Shown here: positions 12,201-23,010 of the stretch, piece after piece
Layout: the number at the start of each line of letters is the position of its first letter
Numbering within the stretch: the first letter of the stretch is position 1
Assembly (NCBI GenBank): GCA_021234155.1
Contig: JAJEKV010000017.1
Span: forward strand, 19,478,372-19,542,371
Length of the DNA stretch: 64,000 nt
Direction of reading: 5' to 3'
From: Isoetes taiwanensis
Taxonomy: Eukaryota; Streptophyta; Lycopodiopsida; Isoetales; Isoetaceae
Made by a program: the position numbers and the translations under genes
The notes under the pieces: generated by a model
The model's database searches: none
What the model was told of the DNA's origin: nothing
What the model saw: only the letters and a program-made list of their open reading frames with translations

Positions 12201-15200
12201 AGGGTCCGTGCTCGGCGCCAACACCCCCTCTACATCAAGACACGGCCAAGAAGGTCCTAGTCAAACCGACAAGGATAGAGCCTTCAAACGTAAACCCTAT
12301 GAGTTGCCGTGTTCTAGCAGTGGTTTGCGCTTTGGGTGCCAAGTTTTGGTCTTTGCACTTGGGACGTGGCCGTCATCACATGCAAGATTGAGAACGCGAA
12401 GCAAGGGGAACCGACGGAATGGAGTTTGGACCTGTACTCTCCCCGTTGTGGCGCTTAGAAGTCAAGGCCCGCTTTTGCAGTAGCAAGACATTCAGAATTC
12501 GTAATTAATGCATAGTACGGACTTAAATTTGATTTTCCTAAGTCATCGCCAACGCATGTGCCAACTTTCAAAAAATTTTGGATAAGGTTTAGATCAAATA
12601 GTTTGCATTAGAACGGCCTGGCAGCCTTGTTGTTGGGCAGCCAAGCCGCACACTTGCCCAAGTCAAACAAGGCCAGACCTTGCAAGGCCTCCTCATTAGA
12701 GGGGAGAGTCCGAACCCCGTGAGGCGAGCCCCAAAAAGCTTCCCCGAGGCAGCCTTTCCTAGCAGCGCCCGGGCGGGGGTACCTTAAAGACCACACTCCC
12801 TGATCTCGGTTCCGTGATCCCACCGTTGAATCCTTTGTTCAAGGAACCTAGTCCGAGAAGGTCCAAAAAATCCAACATCCGTCTGGGAGAACATATCAAA
12901 CCGCTGGAAGCGCCCCATGGCGGCGACAAGTAGAAACCAAAGTGTTTTGTCGTTCGGACATTGCGAGGTTTCAAATGCCGATCCGACTTCGCCACATCGT
13001 CCGGAATGCCAAAATTACCCTAGGGATCAAGTTACACGGTCAGTTTTGCAAAAGAAAGAAACACTTATGCCCTACATTGTAAAGATTCGCCAGCCCACCT
13101 CCTAGGCCAATTGACTACGAAAGTGTGTTGCACATGAGATAGTTTGGCGCTTCTTCGAGAAGGGGTGGGCTTCGGCCACAAAACTTTGTCCCTAGGGCAA
13201 TGTCGATGTTCCGAGTCCATTGGCGAGACAGATCACGGTTCCGGAGAGGGAAGTTGCTCGTCCGCCGTGGCCTTCGAGAGGACTTTGGGGCAAGCTACTT
13301 CCGGGTGGTTTTAGGGTCCGCGGCTCGGGTGTCAACACCCCCTCTCACGCCAAGACACGCCAAGCAAGATCCTAGTCAAACCGACAAGGATAGAGCCTCC
13401 CAAACGTAAACCCTATGAGTTGACCGTGTTCTAGCAGTGGTTTGGCGCTTTGGGTGCCAAGTTTTGGTCTTTTGCACTTGGGACGTGGCCGATCACATGC
13501 ATTGAGAACGCAAGCAAGGGGAACCGGGACGGAATGGAGTTTGGACCTGTACTCTCCCGTTGTGGCGCTTAGAAGTCAAGGCCCGCTTTTGCAAATAGCA
13601 AGACATTCAAAATTGTAATTAATGCATAGTACCGGACTTAAATTCTGATTTTTTGTCACCTAGTTTCCTAAGTCATCGCCAATATACAGGCCAACTTTCA
13701 AAAATTTTGGATAAGGTTTAGATCAAAGAGTTTGCATTAGAACAGTCTGGGCAGCTCGTTGTTGGGCAGCCGAGCCGCACACTTGCCCAAGTCAAACAAG
13801 GCCAGGACCTTGCAAGGCCTCCCTCATTAGAGGGGGGAGAGTCCTAAACCCTGTGAGGCGAGCCCCAAAAGCTTCCCAAGGCAGCCTTTTTCGCGGCGGG
13901 CCCACGGGGCGACGCTAAAGACCACACTCCCGGATCTCGGTTCCCGTATCCGACCGTTGAATCCTTTGTTCAAGGAACCTGGTCCGAGAAGGTCCAAAAA
14001 AATCCAACAACCGTCCGGGAGAACATATCATACCGCGAAGCGTCCTGCGGGCGACAGTGTAGAAACCAAAGTGTTTTGTCGTTCGGACATTGCGGAGGCT
14101 CCGAAATAGTGATCCGACTTCGCCACATCGTCCGGAATGCCAAAATTACCCTAGGGACCAAGTTACACGGTCAGTTTTGCAAAAGAAAGAAACACTTATG
14201 CCCTACATTGCAGTATTTAGCAGCCACCTCCAAGGCCAATTGACTACGAGTGTGTTGCACATGAGATAGTTTGGCGCTTCTTCGAGACATTAGAGGTAAT
14301 TTGAGATCTCATTTTGTCCCATTAAGGGATGCTTAAAAAGCCACATCAGCTTTTTAAATTGTCCAATAAGAGAAGAGCTCCAATGTATTTTATTCCAAAG
14401 ATATGTGTTAAAGAATTAATGCAGCAGTTCTAACTAACTTTTGCAGTGTCATTTTTCTACTATAACTTTTGATCAAAAACTCCGATTCGAACACTATTTG
14501 TGGCAATGGATTCGTCTCCTCAAGATCTTTCTAATGACAACCCATTGTTATATCTTTTGGGATGTAAATATATAAGAAAAGAGCAAAAAACCACATTTTT
14601 TAAGGTTAACACATATGGCTTGTATTGAAATACATCATAACCATATATCACTTGAAAGATCTTTTCATTCTCGTGATCTAATGCAACAAACGCCGCAAAG
14701 ATTTTCATGAGTAGATCAAAAGTTATAGGGAAAAACGACAAAGAATGAAGTTGTTAATGCTGTATTAATTGCAGTTTGATGTAGAGTACTCATTCTATTG
14801 GAGGATTCTTATGGGGACAAAAGGAGATCTCAAATTACCTCTAATGAGGGGTGGGCTTCTGGCCACAAAACTTTGTCCCTAGGGCAATGTCGACGTTCTG
14901 AGTCCATTGGCAGAGATGATCACTGTTCCGGGAGAGGGGAAGTTGCCCGCCCATCGCTGTGGCCTTCTTGGAGAGGAATTTTGGGGCAAGCTACTTCAGG
15001 GTGGTTTTAGGGTCCGGCTCAAGGCCAACACCCCCCTCTACATCAAGACACGGGCGAAGGTCCTAGTCAAACTCGACAAGGATAGAGCCTTCTTCAAACG
15101 TAAAACCCTATGAGTTGCCGTGTTCTAGCGGTGGTTTTGCGCTTTGGGTGCCAAGTTTTGGTCTTTTGCACTTGGGACGTGGCCGATCACATGCGCTTGA

Positions 15201-16495
15201 GAACACGAAGCAAGGGAACCGACGGAATGGAGTTTGGACCCTGTACTCCTCCCGCCAGGCGCTTAGAAGTCAAGGGCCGCTTTTGAGTAGCAAGACATTA
15301 AGTAAATTCGTAATTAATGCATAGTAAGGACTTAAATTCTGATTTTTGTCAGCTAGCTTCCTAAGTCATCACCAACGTACAGGCCAACTTTCAAAAAATT
15401 TTGGATAAGGTTTAGATCAAATAGTTTGCACTAGAACAATGGGGGCACTGTTGTTGGGCAGCCGAGTGGGCACACTTGCCCAAGTCAAACAAGGCCAGGA
15501 CCTTGCAAGGCCTCCTCATTAGAGGGGAGAGTCCAACCCCGTGAGGTGAGCCCAAAAGCTTCCCCGAGGCAGCCTTTCTGGCGGCGCTCCGGCCGGGGTG
15601 TACGCTTAAAGACCACACTCCCGGATCTCTGCCTCGTGATCCCACCATTGAATCCTTTGTTCCGTGAACCTGGTCCGAGAAGGTCCAAAAAAATCCAACA
15701 TCCGTCCGGGAGAACATATCAAACCGCGAAGCGTCCTGCGGGCGACAGTGTAGAAACCAAAGTGTTTTGTCGTTCGGACATTGCGGAGGCTCCGAAATGC
15801 CGATCCGACTTCGCCACATCGTCCGGAATGCCAAAATTACCCTAGGGACCAAGTTACACGGCCAGTTTTGCAAAAGAAAGAAACACTTACGCCCTACATT
15901 GCAGTATTCAGCAGCCACCTCCTAGGCCAATTGACTACGAGTGTGTTGCACATGAGATAGTTTGGCGCTTCTTCGAGAAGGGGTGGGCTTCTGGCCACAA
16001 AACTTGGTCCCTAGGGCAATGTCGACGCTCGAGTCCATTTGCAGAGACGCATCACGGTTCCGAGAGGGGAAGTTGCCCGTCCGTCGCTAGGGGCCTTCTG
16101 GAGAGGACTTTGGGGCAAGCCGCCGGGGGTGGTTTTAGGGTCCGTGCTCAAGGCCAACACCCTCCCTCTATGTCAAGACACGACGCAAGGTCCTAGTCAA
16201 ATCTGACAAGCATAGAGCCTCCGAAACGTAAACCCTATGAGTTGACAGGTTATAGCAGGGTTTGCATTTTGGGTGCCGAGTTTTGGTCTTTTGCACTTGG
16301 GACGTGGCCAATCACATGCAGTTGAGAATGCGAAGCAAGGGGAACTGACGGAATGGAGTTTGGACCAGACTCCTCCCGTTGTGGCGCTTAGAAGTCAAGG
16401 GCCGCTTTTGCAAAGAGCAAGACATTAAGAAATTCAGAATTAATGCATAGTACGGACTTAAATTTTGATTTTTTGTCAGCTAGCTTCCTAAGTCA
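6283..16495 (+). repeat. 1.12-kb satellite-like tandem array, about 8.6 units
   Basis: Using GAATGCCAAAATTACC as the unit start, copies begin at 6283, 7408, 8533, 9648, 10756, 11886, 13014, 14135 and 15826. The last is partial and ends near 16495. Unit lengths are 1,108-1,132 bp once the 559-bp insertion in unit 8 is removed. Copies are near-identical in A+T-rich parts (for example TTTTGGATAAGGTTTAGATC) but differ by many 1-6 nt indels in G/C runs. No conserved open frame survives in all copies, so the many short ORFs are treated as non-coding. The whole array is internal to the CACTA element. Confidence 0.95.
14288..14846. mobile_element. 559-bp inverted-repeat (MITE/foldback-like) element
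   Basis: The terminal inverted repeats start CATTAGAGGTAATTTGAG at both ends and match for about 39 bp with three mismatches. Further inside, the sequence is also partly self-complementary (CTATAACTTTTGATC near 14459 and, inverted, near 14717-14735). It interrupts unit 8 of the tandem array between CTTCTTCGAGA and AGGGGTGGGC. Joining these flanks recreates the exact unit sequence seen in the other copies, so no target duplication is evident. No coding capacity is credible. The superfamily is not identified. Confidence 0.85.
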
Positions 16496-17591
16496 GCTAG
16501 CTTGTTGAGATAAACTACATCTTCGCATGTTGGTAGGGTATTAGTTCTCATAGCAGGGGACAGAATTAAAAATATATATATATATGTCGTCAGTAATGCG
16601 AAACACGTAGCTACATATACTATTGGTGGAAACCTAACCTTTTTAAATCTAACAAAAATAAAATTTTAAGATAAACTACATCTTTGCATGTTGGTAAGGT
16701 ATTAGTTATCGTGAAAGGGTAAGGTATTACTAGTTATCATCATCAGATTATATACCTCATAGCTCAACGGATGTACCACAAAACATTGAACATTTTCATG
16801 GTGGTATATTTCATAACTTTAACGGTGTAGCAAGTCAAATAAACCCTATCCAGTTAAATAAACCCATGTATCAAGTGTACATGCATTCTATACTATTTAA
16901 TTTTTTTTTTTTTTTTGTCGTCAAAAAAAAAAACGCCGCTACAAACGCCATTCAACGGCGTTTTTTTTGTCGCCGCTTAACGACGCCACACGCCGTTAAA
17001 CAACGACACTGCGGATTTAAATCGAAAAAACAGCGCAATCCCGGCCGCTTATTTTCGAAAGCAAAGCAAAGCTTATGGAGGAGCCGCTTTTTGAGGCTGC
17101 ATTTTCTCGGCGCAGATCTACTTTGGGGTCTATTCTAAGTGTAAGACAAGCTTCATAAGGTATGTGCACCGGATCAACCAACTCGCTTTTTGAATCTAAA
17201 CTTGTTTTGGGTAGATTTAGGGCTTTTGTATTTGTTGTTTGTTCTTCCTTCAACCTTCATTCTTCTTCTTCCATTCTTGCATCCTTCTTCCATACATATT
17301 CTTCCATTCCCTTTGTCATCTTCTTCTTCGATTCTTCCTCCTCTTATACTACTTCTTCCTCCTCTTATTCAAATTCTTACTCTTAATCCTCCTCTTTGCG
17401 CTTCATCTTCTTTCAGATTCTTCCTCCCCATTTTGGGGTTCCTCCTCTTCTTCTTAGCCTTTTTCTTCTTCGGAATTTTTCCATTCTTCTTCTAATTTTT
17501 TTTTCCCATCTAAGAAGACGTCGTTAAAAAGATCTAGACCCTTCTTCTTTCCAAAAATTTTTCCTTATTAGTTGTTTTATACTATTTCTTT
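16496..17591 (+). other. CACTA internal spacer: repeats and T/C-rich tract
   Basis: Contains a direct repeat (GATAAACTACATCTTCGCAT at about 16508 and a near copy at about 16671). A block at 16910-17010 has ACGCCG/AACGACG words like those of the element ends. A strongly TTC/CTT-rich tract follows at about 17240-17480, resembling a plant 5' leader. No gene is recognised, and the T/C-rich ORFs (Ser/Phe/Leu only) are compositional. Confidence 0.5.
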
Positions 17592-17937
17592 CTAATCATT
17601 GAATTTTTTGTTTTGCATGTACACTCCTAGCAAAATGTGTTGTTCTTGCAAAACAAGTTGGCACCTCTTCCAGGTAAGGATTTAATTTTTTCAATACGCT
17701 AATAAAATACTAATGCTTTATTTAGGTTAAATTGTTATCCAAGAAGGGGACGTCATTGAAACCACCCCTCCCCCATTGATTTTCCATATTTTTTTTTTCC
17801 TTTAAGTTGTTTATTTATACTAATATTCTACTAATCATTGAATTTATTGTTGCATGTACACTCCTAGCAAATGCGTTGTTTGTGCAAAACAACTTTGCCA
17901 CCTTGTACCAGGTAAGCATTTAATTTTCAATATGCTT
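17592..17937 (+). repeat. Duplicated exon-like block inside the CACTA element
   Basis: About 106 bp at 17592-17700 is repeated at 17832-17937 (offset near 239 bp). Both copies run from TAATCATTGAATTT through GCATGTACACTCCTAGCAAA and end in CCAGGTAAG, a consensus 5' splice site. The pattern suggests a duplicated small exon with its donor, perhaps a remnant of a transposon gene or a captured leader. The encoded product is not recognisable. Confidence 0.55.
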
Positions 17938-18179
17938 AATGTATTGATTAATGTATTTAGCTTAATTTATTGATTAATGTATTTAGCTAAAAAAATTGGG
18001 GCTTCATTTATTTTTGTATTTTTGTAATATATTTAAGCAACATCATTTAATGACGTTAAAATCTTATATTTCTTTATTGGTTAAATTCATTTTATAGGCT
18101 TTAAATTAAATGTATTAACTTCATTCATAATAAATGTATTATTATTTTTTTCAATTTATATAAAAAAAAAATTAAAAAA

Positions 18180-18571
18180 AAAATTTAATACACGTAAGCA
18201 ACGTCGTTAAACGACGTTGCTTACGGGTCGCCACGCCGCCGAACGGCGGGTAACGCCATTGCCGCCCGGCCGCGTGGGTCGCCACGGGTAATGCGTGACG
18301 TCGTTAAACGACGTCAAACACGTGGCTGCCACGTCAGCAACCCGCTCGCCGACGCCACGCTGGCCGCCCGGCCACGTGGCAGCCACGTGTACGTGGCGTC
18401 GTTGAACGACGTCACGTCATCGCTTTAAGACGACGCCGCCGATCGTGATAGCGACGCAGCGCTGGCGTCGAAAACGACGCGGCAGATCGCCGTTATAGCG
18501 CCGTTCATCGACGTTCAAACGACGTCTGGACGTCGTAATAGACGTCGTAACAGGGCAATTTTTTTGTAGTG
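18180..18571. repeat. Right subterminal repeats of the CACTA element
   Basis: Contains strong odd-length palindromes such as CAACGTCGTT-A-AACGACGTTG (near 18199) and GACGTCGTT-A-AACGACGTC (near 18299), plus many further GACGTCG words. It runs up to the GTAGTG terminus. The words correspond to those at the left end. Confidence 0.8.
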
Positions 18572-19160
18572 CTTCCACCAGGCTACTTTCACCATCGCTT
18601 CCTTCGGTCCCTCCCCAAACAGAAGTTCTGGACAATTTTGTCCAATTCCCGAACCTTGCATTCGGAGCTAACATAACAGACGTTAGGTATACGTGGGTGC
18701 TACTGAGCACCGACTTAGCTACAGTAATCCCCGCCGCCATCGACAACTTACTACCCTTCCACCAATTGGTGCTTCAGAAGTCCCGCAAAATCTCATCCCG
18801 CATAATGACCCATAGAGATATCACCCTCAAAAGGAATGCCTAGAAGTCCGGGTACATGCATTCATCGGGAGTACCTTCCAAGGGAAGAGAAACAAACAAG
18901 GTGGAGGCGGCGTCTCCAAAGCCCACAGAGCCGAACACTTTCCCCAATTAAGAAGACAACCAGAAGCCAAGGAAAATGTATCAAGCAAACCCTTAACATT
19001 ACGCAAATTGCTTTCTTCTGCTGCCACAAAGAGAAAAGTGTCATCCGCAGAACCGATTTAAATCTGCCGACCGGGCCGTTTCAGATCCGAAGACCCTCTA
19101 CCACTCCCTCATCTACTGCAGTCAAGAGCAATTGAGATAATGCCTCCGCCACCATGGTAA
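18572..19160 (-). mobile_element. LINE-A, 5' part (reverse transcriptase core)
   Basis: Continuation of the LINE interrupted at 5696. On the minus strand it reads VAEALSQLL (RT motif region), then SADDTFLFVA where the catalytic [YF]ADD box should stand, then NVKGLLDTFSLASG...LNWGKCSALW, a typical L1 RT thumb-side segment. It ends at the CACTA insertion. The copy starts within the RT, so it is 5'-truncated as is common for LINEs. Frame breaks and the Ser in place of Tyr/Phe in the ADD box indicate an inactive copy. The exact 5' end and target duplication were not resolved. Confidence 0.8.
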
Positions 19161-19889
19161 TAGTGTTGCAGAAGGTATTTATGAAGGTATAGTGTCAGGT
19201 ATTATATAGTCTTATGCAATGACATTGCTGATGGTGTGATGGTCGTGGTTGCTCATTACAACTTTCTCAAAGATATGATCCGAAGCAATAGACAGTATTG
19301 CCTTGATCTAGCAAGATGCTTTTTGTCCTACTTTTCTAATTCAAAATCGTTTTGTCTCCATTGGAGCATTCTTTCAGGAATCTTTTCAGCCATATTTTTG
19401 TTCTAGTTTATGTTTTGAAAATTTTAGCATAATGTTCTATTTGTATTCAACAATAGTGACGTGGTTTGGGTTAAATATATTCTAATATTCTTGTGTCATA
19501 TTCGTATTTAACATCGGTGTTATATTGGTGTTAATAGTGTATATTTCTGACAATTCAAATTTTATATGTAATGTTTTTTTTCTGTTTATCTATTTTGTCT
19601 TTTTAGGTGCTGCAGAATCTATGGTGTTGCTTACAAATGTTAGTGGTTTATCTTAATGAAGAGAATGCTGCTTAGATACATTTCAACATATTTGATCTTC
19701 ACATTTAATATAATAGCATTTGCTTATGATTCAAGTCTTATGCAGAAGCATTGAGGTGTAGAGAGAATTCTCTTTTACATTTTTGGACGACGACAAAGTT
19801 CATCGATTTATTCAAAATAACAAGTTCTGTTATATTCGACTGTTATATTACTGTTGTTTTATATTTGTTACCTAATTATTCACTGTCTG
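19161..19889 (+). other. Flank of LINE-A, no gene seen
   Basis: Begins with the same GGTGTTG/GGTAATAGTG style as 3460-4333, which supports one original locus on both sides of the nested insertions, then becomes AT-rich. The plus-strand open frame from 19751 has no recognisable features. Confidence 0.35.
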
Positions 19890-22800
19890 CTCTTCTTCAT
19901 GGGCAGATGGGTGTACAAGTACTGGTGTGGGCCTATCGTGAGCCTAGGATTGACTTCTTAACGTGCGTCAAAGCATCTGCATCCCAGAGCTTGCAAAGGA
20001 AAGTAGCATCTAGATACAGCTTAAGTGCATTGTGATCCTTCTTTGTCCGTACCTGTCTGCATCTGTTTGCCTGTACACCCCAACGTGAAAACCACTGAGC
20101 ATGCTTGTCCTTCCAACAGGCTTTGAGGAGTTGGGGACCCATTGCTATGGCTAAAGTAAGGTTGGGCAAACATGTATCACCCATAGAGACCACCTTCTGA
20201 AAGTAAATAATATGGCATTCCAATGTAGCCCGTTGAAGGGGTCAAAAACCTGTCTCTTGGAGTAGGATCTAGTATGGAACTGTGGACTTTACCCCATGGG
20301 CTCGTGCCAAGAAGGCTTTTTGCACCTGCTCGAGGTCATTACAGGTGTTGAGGGATATCACCGGACCCCACACTTCTGTCCCATACAAGAGGACCGGCTC
20401 GACCAAGGCCCTAAACAAGTGTGACTGGTGGCCCCAGACATACAACTCTGCCTTGTGGTTGTTGTTCTGCATGGCATATAGTGCTTTCCAACCCGCCGTG
20501 ACCCACAACCTGATGACAGTGGGTGGTAGCAGAGAACTCGATCCCCAAGTACTTGTAGGTCGGAGCCACCTCTACATCTTGTCCCTGGTAAGTGAAAGAG
20601 GGAAGTCTTGGCTGACGGGATGACGAAACTAGCAGTACCCTAGTTTTGGCTAAGTTAACTCGCATGCCAGTGAATCGACAAAAAGTGTCAAGAGCATCCA
20701 GGTGATGTTGCATGTCCTCTGGAGTATAGGCCAGGAGGTTGACATCGTCAGCATATATGAGTTGCCGGATTGTGTGATGCATAAGGTGGCACCTCCATGC
20801 TCAGAAAGCCAATCTTCCAGCTGGTCAATGTATAGGCCAAAGAGTGTGGGGGAGAGGGGGCAACCCTGACGTACTCCAATACTACTGATTACCGGCTGTA
20901 CATTGTATTTTGCAAGTCAAGGGGGGTTCCCAGCTACTGTAATCTGTCCCATAACTTGTCCCAAGGCACTGTGTCAAAAGCTTTTGTGAAATCCGTGAAA
21001 CAACAGTACAGGTTTTGTCGGCGATTCCTGCTATCCTCAATCAGTGTGCGCAGAGTGAAGATATGATCAATGGTGGAATGCCTGGGCCAAAAACCTGCTT
21101 GTGTGAGAGCTCGCACATCTGCCTCCTCTGCCCATATTGTCAGCCGCTGCTCAAGGATGCCAGCCAACAGTTTTGCAAAGAAAGAGCTGACCAAAATCGT
21201 ACGATAGTTGGTTGGGTATTGAGGCTCCCCTGCCTTGTATATGGGCACAACTCTACTAGTGGTCCACTGCAGAGGGAAGCCTTCTTGAAATGCTTTATTG
21301 AACAATGCCGTGAGGACAGACACCAGTGGAGGTCCAACCCATTTCAGAAGTTTCGCCTGCATGCCAGCTAAATCTGCTGCCTTCCCATTAGCTAGGCGTT
21401 GCAGGCCCATGATGGCATCCCCCTCTGTGATGATCAGAGCCATGCCCATCTGTGGAGGCACTGGTGCCCGGCCCCCGAACGGGTCGTAAAGCTATTGCAA
21501 GTACTGTACCCATTGCTCCGAGATGATGTTCCCTGTGGGCTGTACAACCTTGCTCAATACCTTTCTCCAGAATATCTTGGGATGCCGATCTAGGAGACCG
21601 AACATCTGTTGCTGGTGCTCTGCGAGGTATCTGGATTCCTTGTTCTTGAGGAAGGAGCAGTATTGACTGATGGCCTGCGGGCAGGAGGTGGGATTAGTGA
21701 CTTGCCGGAGTTCGCGTTTGAGTTCTTGACACACATCATCGAACCATCTGTTGTGGGAGAAGGTGGCAGCGCCCGAGGTTTTCCGTTAGTGGCCCCTCCC
21801 AAAGCATCTTTCAGCAGTTGCCAGAAGCAGGTGAGTCAGCTGAACAGATTGCTGTTGAAGTGTGGGGAGTTGCAGTAGTCCCGCCAAATCATGCTCAAGC
21901 ATTTGGGCATAGGTCCCTGCACGGTCGTAGTCCAGGTGCAGCTAGGGCATCTGGGGTGTTGAGGCAGTAAATGCATGGGGAGCCTGCCAATGAATATGCA
22001 CGAACAGGGGCTAGTTGGTCTGAGTCCACTTCCTCGTCCTGAGTGTCTGTTCCAATGGAAAAATGGGTAACCAGGTGCAGATCCTGTTTCTCGACCAGCA
22101 GGTAATCCACCACACTGGAGCCGCCCCCTTGGTTCTCCTATCTACAAGCATAGCGGCTGGAAGACGGCCATTGTGCCAACCCATTACAAATAACCAGGTC
22201 AAAGATACTACCCAGTCACAACAATGCCTTCCATAGCATGAAATATGGTTGTCATCTGATATCCTTGACCAAGCTACCTCTGCGGGATTCAACAGCAAGA
22301 CATGCTCTGCCAGAGGCTCAAATTTTGGGACCTGCTCGGCTTATGTGCGTGCATTAGAGTCTCCAAGCAGCATAACCCTACCCAACTGTTTGTGCTACTG
22401 TATGTCATCATATAGATCGACATAGGGCTCCAATCTATCCACACCCGAATGAGTGTTATAAAAGTTGCTCTCGGCATATGGAAAGTAGCATGCTGCTATG
22501 AAGAGGATGTTGCCACTATCATGTTGCACGCACACCCATAAGTAGCGATTGTACCTGTCTGTTTTGTGCAGCTAGAAGGTTGCACGATAGTAGCAGGCAA
22601 GCCCCCCATGTCCTCACTTGCCTGTGCATTCTTTGAATACCGAAAAATGCAGATAGCCTGGGAGGTTCGACAGTCTGTTCCATGCATGTTCCCATGTTTC
22701 CATGAGGAAAATGAGATCCATATCTAGTGCAATAGAGTTGAGACTCTTCCCTTTCTGCCAAGGGAAGCCCCGACAGTTCCAAGATACCATCCGGAGGCAC

Positions 22801-23010
22801 AATTCCTATTTGTTGGCATTTGATGTCGACACACGATGATCTGTTCCGGTTGCAGGGGGAGCAGTGTGCGATGCCTGAGCAGCAATTGCGGGAGCAGTTG
22901 GAGCAGGGGGAGCAGGAGGTGCAATAGGGGTACTGGTGGCAATAGCAGGAGTGGCAGCCGGTGGGGTAGCTCTTGTAGCGGTAGCAATGGGGCCTCTGGA
23001 TGCTGTAGCA
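19890..23010 (-). mobile_element. LINE-B, EN-RT non-LTR retrotransposon (degenerate)
   Basis: A second, unrelated LINE on the minus strand. From 5' to 3': an Ala/Pro/Thr-rich segment (about 22806-23010), an AP-type endonuclease, the reverse transcriptase, and a long C-terminal region containing LYGTEVWGP and VQKAFLARA. That last pairing is typical of jockey/RTE-like elements, not of plant L1. The 3' end is somewhere near 19890 and was not fixed. The 5' limit was set where the plus strand starts GGGTAAAAGCATGAAAGGG, a word also found in inverted orientation at 28048-28069. Confidence 0.8.
19933..22802 (-). pseudogene. LINE-B endonuclease/reverse transcriptase pseudogene
   Basis: The endonuclease starts MVSWNCRGFPWQKGKSLN and IFLMETW (about 22680-22800) and shows LLGDSNAR near 22350 and VVDYLLV near 22100. 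The RT follows: NYRTILVSSFFAKLLA, then FTDFTKAFDTV (first catalytic Asp region) within 20934-21461, GVRQGCPLSP near 20860, and LIYADDVNLLAY (catalytic YADD) near 20745. The domain order and spacing match an EN-RT LINE protein. Several frameshifts and stops separate these blocks (for example between the GVRQGCPLSP and YADD frames), so no complete ORF2 remains. The catalytic residues themselves are still readable. Confidence 0.8.

Larger units (their letters stand above)
5697..18571. mobile_element. Large non-autonomous CACTA (En/Spm) transposon
   Basis: The ends are CACTACAAGGG... (5697) and ...TTTTTTTGTAGTG (18571), the CACTA terminal inverted repeat. The 3-bp target duplication CTT is present at 5694-5696 and 18572-18574, as the superfamily makes. 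Deleting the element plus one CTT joins two halves of LINE-A in one open frame (LLFGEGPKEAMVKVAWWK followed by CLRPREDGGLAIL). Both subterminal zones are packed with ACGACGTC-type motifs and palindromes, as expected for TnpA-like binding. The interior is mainly a 1.12-kb tandem array (6283-16495) plus an AT-rich part with duplicated exon-like blocks. No transposase (TnpD) reading frame is visible, so it should depend on a partner element. Confidence 0.9.

Noticed and set aside
6306-16200. Numerous 60-170-residue open frames in both strands of the tandem array
   Set aside because: They recur once per unit with different breaks in every copy and no frame is kept in all units; no domain is seen. 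Treated as non-coding repeat DNA.
17190-17495. Leu/Ser/Phe-rich open frame resembling a membrane protein
   Set aside because: Translation of a TTC/CTT-rich tract, open in two frames at once; compositional artefact.
4334-19200. A 10-15-bp target duplication for LINE-A (ATTTCTAAAGGTG versus ATTTATGAAGGTA)
   Set aside because: Only about 10 of 13 positions agree and the 5' end is not fixed, so it cannot be claimed.
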